NCBI GenBank assembly: GCA_039931435.1
Contig: JBDTRY010000026.1
Span: 1-28,070, forward strand
DNA: 28,070 nucleotides
From: JBDTRY01 sp039931435
GTDB taxonomy: Bacteria; Acidobacteriota; Thermoanaerobaculia; Gp7-AA8
Direction: 5' to 3'
Shown here: positions 24,305-28,070 of the stretch, in pieces
Numbering within the stretch: the stretch's first letter is position 1
Layout: every line of letters begins with the position of its first letter
The notes under the pieces: generated by a model
Database searches by the model: none
What the model was told of the DNA's origin: nothing
The model's input: the letters and a program-made list of their open reading frames with translations, nothing else
Translations under genes and position numbers: made by a program

Positions 24305-24330
24305 AAAAACGCGGGCATCACGCCCGCGTT
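24305..24330 (-). terminator. Rho-independent terminator between rplT and pheS
   Basis: On the minus strand the hairpin has perfect nine-base arms, AACGCGGGC and GCCCGCGTT (plus 24322-24330 and 24308-24316), with a five-base loop. It runs into TTTTTAG. It should end or attenuate the thrS-infC-rpmI-rplT transcript before pheS. Confidence 0.85.
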
Positions 24331-24354
24331 CCGTAAAGACCGATCGCAGAGGGC

Positions 24355-24726
24355 TCAGGCCTGCTTCTGGTTTTCGAGAGCTTGTCTGGCGCTCGTGACC
24401 ACGGCTGCGAATGCTGCAGCGTCCTGAACGGCGAGGTCTGCGAGGATCTTGCGGTCCAGAGTGGACCCGGCAACTCGCAGTCCGTTCATGAGCTGCGAAT
24501 AGGAGATTCCGTTCATCCGCGCCGCGGCGTTGATGCGGGCGATCCAGAGGCTTCGGAACTCACCCTTGCGATCCTTGCGTCCGGTGAATGCGAAGTTGAG
24601 ACTGCGCTCCACCTGCAGCTTGGCGACCCGGTGGCCGCGCGATTTCATCCCGTAGTAGCCCTTGGCCAGCTTCAGGATTTTCACGCGGCGATTCTTGCGT
24701 TTGTTTCCCCGTTTAACTCTAGGCAT
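24355..24726 (-). CDS. rplT: 50S ribosomal protein L20 (bL20)
   Basis: This 123-aa bL20 is an early-binding 23S rRNA assembly protein and, in known cases, the autogenous repressor of its operon. It begins MPRVKRGNKRKNRRVKILKL and continues with AKGYYGMKSRGHRVAKLQVE, FTGRKDRKGEFRSLWIARIN and SYSQLMNGLRVAGSTLDRKI, all family-typical. GAGGAG lies five bases before ATG 24726. The C-terminal tail is a little longer than in many relatives and ends RQALENQKQA. Confidence 0.97.
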   Translation of the reverse strand: MPRVKRGNKRKNRRVKILKLAKGYYGMKSRGHRVAKLQVERSLNFAFTGRKDRKGEFRSLWIARINAAARMNGISYSQLMNGLRVAGSTLDRKILADLAVQDAAAFAAVVTSARQALENQKQA

Positions 24727-24870
24727 CGTTTCTCCTCGTTTTCCGCCTCGCGGCAGTCATTTGAAGCGGCCCGGTCAGGAGTGGTATGTACCGGACGCGC
24801 TCAGCAGGTGGTCAGAGCTCGCTCTGTCCCGTTTTCACGCGGGCTGAGACCCCGCGCACTTCGTACGAAC
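24727..24870 (-). promoter_or_regulatory. Long structured rpmI-rplT spacer, candidate L20-responsive region
   Basis: These 144 bases contain several possible stems on the transcript. One is CGCGGG/CCCGCG (plus 24851-24856 with 24838-24843), another is CAGAG/CTCTG (24822-24826 with 24813-24817), and a third is CCGGT/ACCGG over a longer loop (24790-24794 with 24771-24775). The rpmI-rplT gap is normally short, and L20 autoregulation is known in other bacteria, so a regulatory role is inferred here. Confidence 0.35.
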
Positions 24871-25068
24871 TTACTTGTAGGGAATCATCCGCTCGACAGT
24901 CCGGCGGTTGGCCTTGTCGACGATCGCTTCGGATCCCAGCTCGCGTTTCCTTCCAGAAGACTTCTTCGTCAGGATGTGCGAATGAAAGGCGTGATTACGC
25001 GTGATCTTGCCGGTGCCGGTCTTTTTGAACCGCTTGGCAGCACCACGATGTGTTTTCAGCTTAGGCAT
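24871..25068 (-). CDS. rpmI: 50S ribosomal protein L35 (bL35)
   Basis: This 65-aa bL35 matches the family over its whole length: MPKLKTHRGAAKRFKKTGTG, then ITRNHAFHSHILTKKSSGRK and the C-terminal NRRTVERMIPYK. A GAGGGAG ribosome site precedes ATG 25068. It lies 54 bases behind infC and is probably co-transcribed with it. Confidence 0.96.
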   Translation of the reverse strand: MPKLKTHRGAAKRFKKTGTGKITRNHAFHSHILTKKSSGRKRELGSEAIVDKANRRTVERMIPYK

Positions 25069-25122
25069 AACTCTCCCTCAGACCAGCCCCTTAACCCTGA
25101 TTTGGACGAGTAGATTCCCTCG

Positions 25123-25677
25123 CTATTTGCTCGGCGAGAGCACCACGATCATCCGGTTTCCCATCAGGTCCGGGTTGCCCTCGGGCGCCCCATGTTCCTT
25201 GATGTCCGCCACCAGGCGGTCGATGACCGCCCGGCCGAGGTCGAGATGGGTCATTTCCCGGCCGCGGAAGCGGACAATCGCTTTGACCTTGTCGCCGTGA
25301 TCCAGGAAGCGGATGACATGATTCTTCTTGAACTCGTAGTCGTGATCGTCGATGCGGGGCCGAAACTGCACCTCCTTGACCACAATGACTTTCTGCTTCT
25401 TTTTGGCCTCGGCCTGCTTCTTCTTCTGCTGGAACTGAAACTTGCCGAAATCCATGATCTTGCAGACTGGTGGGGCGGCCCCGGGAGCGATTTCGACGAG
25501 GTCGAGATCCTTGCTCCTGGCCATCTCCTGAGCCTGCGCAATCGGCACAACGCCGACCTGGTTTCCTTCTTCGTCAATCAGCCGGACTTCCGGAACCCTG
25601 ATCAACTCGTTGATTCTTGTCTCGGGACCTGAAGGTTTTCTGTCAAACCGACGATCAAATCTCTTGGGTGGAAAAAT
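25123..25677 (-). CDS. infC: Translation initiation factor IF-3
   Basis: This 184-aa IF-3 binds the 30S subunit, blocks subunit joining and proofreads start codons. The N-domain (RINELIRVPEVRLIDEEGNQ), the linker region with KKKQAEAKKKQKVIVVKEVQ and the C-domain (RPRIDDHDYEFKKNHVIRFL, VRFRGREMTH, NRMIVVLSPSK) are all present. The start is taken as ATT at 25675-25677. It is in frame, lies eight bases after a perfect AGGAGG, and gives the usual length with a basic N-terminus (IFPPKRFDRRFDRKPSG). No ATG is available; an upstream TTG at 25713 lies inside the leader hairpin. AUU starts let IF-3 repress its own synthesis. Confidence 0.93.
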   Translation of the reverse strand: MFPPKRFDRRFDRKPSGPETRINELIRVPEVRLIDEEGNQVGVVPIAQAQEMARSKDLDLVEIAPGAAPPVCKIMDFGKFQFQQKKKQAEAKKKQKVIVVKEVQFRPRIDDHDYEFKKNHVIRFLDHGDKVKAIVRFRGREMTHLDLGRAVIDRLVADIKEHGAPEGNPDLMGNRMIVVLSPSK

Positions 25678-25691
25678 GCGAACGTCCTCCT
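25675..25691 (-). promoter_or_regulatory. Ribosome site and AUU start codon of infC
   Basis: AGGAGG (plus 25686-25691) is followed by eight bases and then ATT (25675-25677). The strong ribosome site paired with a non-canonical start is the known signature of IF-3 autoregulation. The U-tract of the leader hairpin runs close to the AGGAGG. Confidence 0.75.
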
Positions 25692-25695
25692 GAAT

Positions 25696-25718
25696 AAAAA
25701 AGAACAGGACCAAGGTCC
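25696..25718 (-). terminator. Terminator-like hairpin in the infC leader (candidate attenuator)
   Basis: On the minus strand GGACC-TT-GGTCC (plus 25707-25718), extendable by wobble pairs, is followed by TGTTC and six T residues. It lies between the infC promoter and its ribosome site. GAACAGG further upstream in the leader (plus 25786-25792) is perfectly complementary to CCTGTTC at the 3' side of this hairpin (plus 25702-25708), a possible antiterminator. The stem is short, so efficiency is uncertain. Confidence 0.45.
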
Positions 25719-25825
25719 CAGGGCGGGACGGGGAGACTTTCGTTGCCTCGCCGGCCGCTGAACGACTCTGCCCTGATGCCTATTGCCTGTTCCCTGTCAA
25801 CGGTTCCTGTCGTCTGAACGGCCTC

Positions 25826-25854
25826 AATCTACGAATAAGCGTCTACAAAGTCAA
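25826..25854 (-). promoter_or_regulatory. Sigma70-type promoter for infC-rpmI-rplT
   Basis: On the minus strand TTGACT (25849-25854), a 17-base spacer and TAGATT (25826-25831) overlap the 3' end and stop codon of thrS. They predict an internal start near 25819 and a leader of about 140 bases before the infC AUU. It would let the ribosomal-protein genes be expressed independently of the thrS attenuator. Confidence 0.6.
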
Positions 25855-27756
25855 GGAGCGCGCGGCGATGAGGTTTCCGGCCTCTTCGATGAACTGCTCG
25901 ACGGAAATGGCGCCCACATCACCGCCGGTCCGTTTTCGGAGACTGACTGTCCCGCTCGCTACTTCCTTCTCTCCAACAATGAGCATGAAGGGAATCTTCT
26001 GCAGCTGAGCATTGCGGATCTTCGCCCCCAGTTTTTCGTTGCTCTCGTCAGCCGAGGCGCGAAGCCCGGCCGCGCTGAGTTTCATTGCAACATCGCGCCC
26101 ATAGTCGAGGAACTTCTCCGAAACGGGCAGAACGACGGCCTGAACCGGAGCAAGCCACAGGGGGAAGGCCCCTCCGAAGTGCTCCACGAGGATCCCGAAG
26201 AACCGCTCGATCGAACCGAGAATGGCCCGGTGAATCATCACCGGCCGGTGCTCCTTGCCATCCTCTGCGATGTAGTCGAGCTTGAAACGTTCCGGTTGCG
26301 CGTAGTCGAGTTGGATGGTCCCCAGCTGCCACGGTCTGCCGATGGTATCGTGGACCTGAAAATCCAGCTTCGGTCCATAGAACGCGCCGTCTCCCGGATT
26401 GACCACGTAGTCCACGCCGTTCTTTTTGAGGGCATTCTCCAGTGCTCGCTCGGCCGAGTCCCACATGGCGTCGCTGCCAATCCGCTTTTCAGGGCGTGTG
26501 GAGAGGTTGATACGCACGTCTGCGAATCCGAACGTGTCGTAGATCTCTTTGATCAGACGGAGTTCACGGTCTATTTCCTTCTCGATCTGATCGGGAGTGA
26601 CGAACAGGTGGGCGTCGTCCTGCGCGAACGAGCGCACGCGCACCAGACCATGCGTGACGCCTGAGCGTTCATATCGATGGAGACGCGAAAAATTGGCGAG
26701 GCGGATAGGCAGGTCCCGGTAGGAACGGCGTGTCGAGGCGAAGATCTGCGTATCGCCAGGACAGTTCATCGGTTTGACCCCGTATTCCCGCTCGTCGATG
26801 TGCGAGAAGAACATGTTCTCTTTGTAGTTGTCGTAGTGGCCGCTGATTCTGAACAGCTCCGTGTCCCAGATCAGCGGAGTGATCACTTCGTCGTACCCAT
26901 CACGGCGGTAAAATTTCCGGACGAAATCGAGCAGCTCGTTGTAAATCACCGCTCCCTTCGGCAGAAAAATGGGCATGGCCGGAGCGAATTGGGAAAAAAT
27001 GAACAGTCCCAGTTCCTTGCCAACTCTTCTGTGATCGCGGGCGCGCGCTTCCTCCAGTTGAACGAGATGGGCCTGAAGTTCCTTGTCATCCGCCCAGGCC
27101 GTTCCGTAGATCCGCTGAAGCATCTGATTGCGCTCGTCGCCACGCCAGTACGCGCCCGCCACGGAAAGCAGCTTGAAGGCCCCGAGACGTCCGGTTGAAG
27201 GCACATGCGGTCCGCGACAGAGATCCATCCACTCGCCCTGGCGATAGATGGACAGAACCTCTCCTTCGGGGATTTCGCGAAGGATCTCCGCCTTGAATTT
27301 CTCTCCCATCCGTTCGAATTCAGCGATGGCCTCGTCCCGCTGCCATTCCTCGCGGCGTACGGGAAGATCCCTCTTCACGATCTCCTGCATCTTCTCTTCG
27401 ATGAGACGGAGATCTTCCTCGGTGAAGGTTCGATCCGTGGCGAAGTCATAGAAGAATCCGTTCTCGATCACAGGGCCGATCGTGACCTGAGTTCCCGGGA
27501 ACAACTCCTGGACCGCCATGGCCATGAGATGGGCGGTCGAGTGACGGATGACGTCGCGCCCGGCGTCGCTGGCGGGAGTTACGATCTCCACACGGGCCTC
27601 GGCGGGAACCGGCGCGTAGACGTCGACGGTTTTACCGTTCACTTTTCCGGCGATGGCGTCTTTAGCGAGACGCCGCCCGATCGAGGACGCTACGTCGGCG
27701 ACAGTGGCCGCCTCGGGAACTTCCTTCATGGAACCATCGGGTAGCTGCACATTCAT
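25843..27756 (-). CDS. thrS: Threonyl-tRNA synthetase
   Basis: This 637-aa class II synthetase charges tRNA-Thr. In order it has a TGS domain (1-60), an editing domain with HSTAH near residue 72 and CRGPHVPSTG, a catalytic core with MNCPG (zinc Cys), motif 2 RLHRYERSGVTHGLVRVRSF, QDDAHLF (zinc His) and MIHRAILGSIERFFGILVEH (zinc His and motif 3), and an anticodon-binding domain (WLAPVQAVVLPVSEKFLDYG, YGRDVAMKL). Editing residues are intact, so Ser-tRNA-Thr clearance is expected. AGGAG lies six bases before ATG 27756. The gene follows a leader that looks like a Thr-codon attenuator and overlaps a 15-codon ORF. Confidence 0.98.
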   Translation of the reverse strand: MNVQLPDGSMKEVPEAATVADVASSIGRRLAKDAIAGKVNGKTVDVYAPVPAEARVEIVTPASDAGRDVIRHSTAHLMAMAVQELFPGTQVTIGPVIENGFFYDFATDRTFTEEDLRLIEEKMQEIVKRDLPVRREEWQRDEAIAEFERMGEKFKAEILREIPEGEVLSIYRQGEWMDLCRGPHVPSTGRLGAFKLLSVAGAYWRGDERNQMLQRIYGTAWADDKELQAHLVQLEEARARDHRRVGKELGLFIFSQFAPAMPIFLPKGAVIYNELLDFVRKFYRRDGYDEVITPLIWDTELFRISGHYDNYKENMFFSHIDEREYGVKPMNCPGDTQIFASTRRSYRDLPIRLANFSRLHRYERSGVTHGLVRVRSFAQDDAHLFVTPDQIEKEIDRELRLIKEIYDTFGFADVRINLSTRPEKRIGSDAMWDSAERALENALKKNGVDYVVNPGDGAFYGPKLDFQVHDTIGRPWQLGTIQLDYAQPERFKLDYIAEDGKEHRPVMIHRAILGSIERFFGILVEHFGGAFPLWLAPVQAVVLPVSEKFLDYGRDVAMKLSAAGLRASADESNEKLGAKIRNAQLQKIPFMLIVGEKEVASGTVSLRKRTGGDVGAISVEQFIEEAGNLIAARSLTL

Positions 27757-27800
27757 GAATTACTCCTGGATCCCTTCATCTTCCTTTTCATCGGGAACAT
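27753..27800 (-). CDS. Short 15-codon ORF overlapping the thrS start
   Basis: The ORF begins ATG 27800, has a good ribosome site (AAGGA, plus 27806-27810, five-base spacing) and reads MFPMKRKMKGSRSNS before TGA. Its stop overlaps the thrS start codon as ATGA. It lies after the leader terminator, so it would be translated only on read-through transcripts. Its product is probably unimportant; translational coupling to thrS is the likelier point. Whether it is translated is unproven. Confidence 0.45.
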   Translation of the reverse strand: MFPMKRKMKGSRSNS

Positions 27801-27818
27801 CAATTTCCTTCCGTCTTC

Positions 27819-27849
27819 AAAAAAAAAGACAGGGTGGAAATCCCTGTCT
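27819..27849 (-). terminator. Intrinsic terminator in the thrS leader
   Basis: On the minus strand AGACAGGG (plus 27842-27849) and CCCTGTCT (27827-27834) form a perfect eight-base stem with a seven-base loop. The 3' arm continues directly into a run of nine T in total (27819-27827). It lies 62 bases before thrS and in the path of the thrS transcript, so it must be bypassed for thrS to be expressed. Confidence 0.9.
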
Positions 27850-27876
27850 GGCGGACTGCGTCGTGTATTCGGACAG

Positions 27877-27945
27877 TCAGCGACAGGGCGTGCTTTCGAT
27901 CAAGCACGTCGTTCGGGTCTGTCGCGTCGTGGTTTTCGGCATCAT
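27877..27945 (-). CDS. Threonine-rich leader peptide of thrS
   Basis: This is a 22-codon ORF with two adjacent ATGs (27945, 27942) and a TGA stop at 27877-27879. It begins MMPKTTTRQTRTTC and ends ESTPCR. Seven of 22 codons are Thr, in the runs ACC ACG ACG and ACG ACG, in a transcript that leads to threonyl-tRNA synthetase. The stop sits directly next to attenuator segment 2. No strong ribosome site is visible upstream, which is the main weakness. In frame, an upstream TTG would add one more ACC codon. Confidence 0.7.
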   Translation of the reverse strand: MMPKTTTRQTRTTCLIESTPCR

Positions 27946-27985
27946 GGTCGGAAGCAACTCGGAGCAACCGTTCCGCTCCGATCCA

Positions 27986-27991
27986 ATTCTA
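27986..27991 (-). promoter_or_regulatory. Possible -10 box between tRNA-Val and the thrS leader
   Basis: On the minus strand TAGAAT (one mismatch to TATAAT) lies about 40 bases before the leader ORF. No good -35 box is found 16-18 bases upstream, where the tRNA CCA end lies. The leader could therefore also be reached by read-through from the tRNA gene. Confidence 0.3.
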
Positions 27992-28009
27992 CAATTCTCC
28001 CGCGGAACC

Positions 28010-28070
28010 TGGTAGGCCCTAGCGGACTCGAACCGCTGACCTCCACCGTGTCAAGGTGGCGCTCTAACCA
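28010..28070 (-). tRNA. tRNA-Val (anticodon GAC), 5' end outside window
   Basis: Read on the minus strand, the visible 61 bases hold the D-loop (TGGTTAGAGC), the anticodon arm CCACC-TTGACAC-GGTGG with anticodon GAC (plus 28050-28052), the T arm AGCGG-TTCGAGT-CCGCT, the 3' acceptor strand AGGGCCT, discriminator A and an encoded CCA. About 15 bases of the 5' end lie beyond the window. Confidence 0.95.

Larger units (their letters stand above)
27819..27945 (-). promoter_or_regulatory. Candidate ribosome-mediated Thr attenuator of thrS
   Basis: Four complementary segments lie in transcript order. Segment 1 is GCGACAG (plus 27919-27925), within the Thr codon run. Segment 2 is CCCTGTCGC (27880-27888), the last codons before the leader stop. 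Segment 3 is GACAGGG (27842-27848). Segment 4 is CCCTGTC (27828-27834), ahead of the T run. Pairs 1:2, 2:3 and 3:4 are each seven perfect bases. Extra stems are CGTGCTT/AAGCACG (27902-27908 with 27889-27895) inside 1:2 and GACTG/CAGTC (27874-27878 with 27854-27858) inside 2:3. Stalling at Thr codons would leave 2 free to pair with 3 and prevent termination. A ribosome at the stop codon would cover 2 and allow the terminator. Confidence 0.75.

Noticed and set aside
25678..25713. TTG start of infC at 25713
   Set aside because: The extra residues (hydrophobic MVLFFFIQ) are encoded by the leader hairpin, T run and ribosome site, and IF-3 genes typically use AUU/AUC-type starts.
25783..26664. A 293-codon plus-strand frame opposite thrS
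   Set aside because: Antisense shadow of thrS with no protein-like features.
27831..27840. The plus-strand string agggtggaaa, resembling the T-box core AGGGTGGNACCGCG
   Set aside because: It is on the strand opposite to thrS, lacks the ACCGCG half and is simply part of the terminator loop and stem. No T-box is seen on the minus strand.

Overview
The window is a high-GC stretch of a bacterial chromosome with Gram-negative-type cell-envelope genes. The TolB-like/TPR protein, the FecR-domain protein beside mreB and the many small palindromic intergenic repeats suggest Acidobacteriota or a neighbouring phylum. That placement is an impression from gene content, not a phylogenetic result.

Layout: (1) 1-4877, the 3' part of a large protein with two TolB-like/TPR blocks, then two secreted paralogous proteins of unknown function. 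(2) 4878-12540, an accessory region. It holds two VapBC toxin-antitoxin pairs, a DUF4143-type AAA ATPase, a sterol-desaturase-family membrane protein, two nucleotidyltransferase + mini-protein pairs, a frameshifted Xre-type antitoxin, an IS21-family remnant, and several families of palindromic or tandem repeats, including a 172-bp imperfect palindrome. (3) 12541-14947, an acyl-CoA thioesterase overlapping a PpiD-like periplasmic foldase. (4) 15201-22752, a FecR-domain protein followed by the rod-shape/elongasome cluster mreB-mreC-mreD-mrdA(PBP2)-rodA and an S4 RNA-binding protein. (5) 22935-28070, an HU-family gene, convergent with the translation cluster thrS-infC-rpmI-rplT-pheS on the minus strand, and a tRNA-Val(GAC) gene cut by the window edge. 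pheT is not next to pheS.

The most interesting signal is the leader between tRNA-Val and thrS. A 22-codon minus-strand ORF (27877-27945) has seven Thr codons, including ACC ACG ACG and ACG ACG runs. It ends on a segment (CCCTGTCGC) that can pair with an upstream segment (GCGACAG) or a downstream one (GACAGGG). The downstream segment can instead pair with CCCTGTC followed by nine T residues. This is the four-segment layout of a classical ribosome-mediated transcription attenuator, here apparently sensing threonyl-tRNA ahead of threonyl-tRNA synthetase. A second, 15-codon ORF overlaps the thrS start codon.

Further along the same cluster, infC appears to start at AUU behind a perfect AGGAGG. 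It has its own sigma70-like promoter and a terminator-like hairpin with a possible antiterminator. rpmI and rplT are separated by an unusually long structured spacer, and a strong terminator separates rplT from pheS. Much of the regulation of this translation operon therefore seems readable from the sequence.
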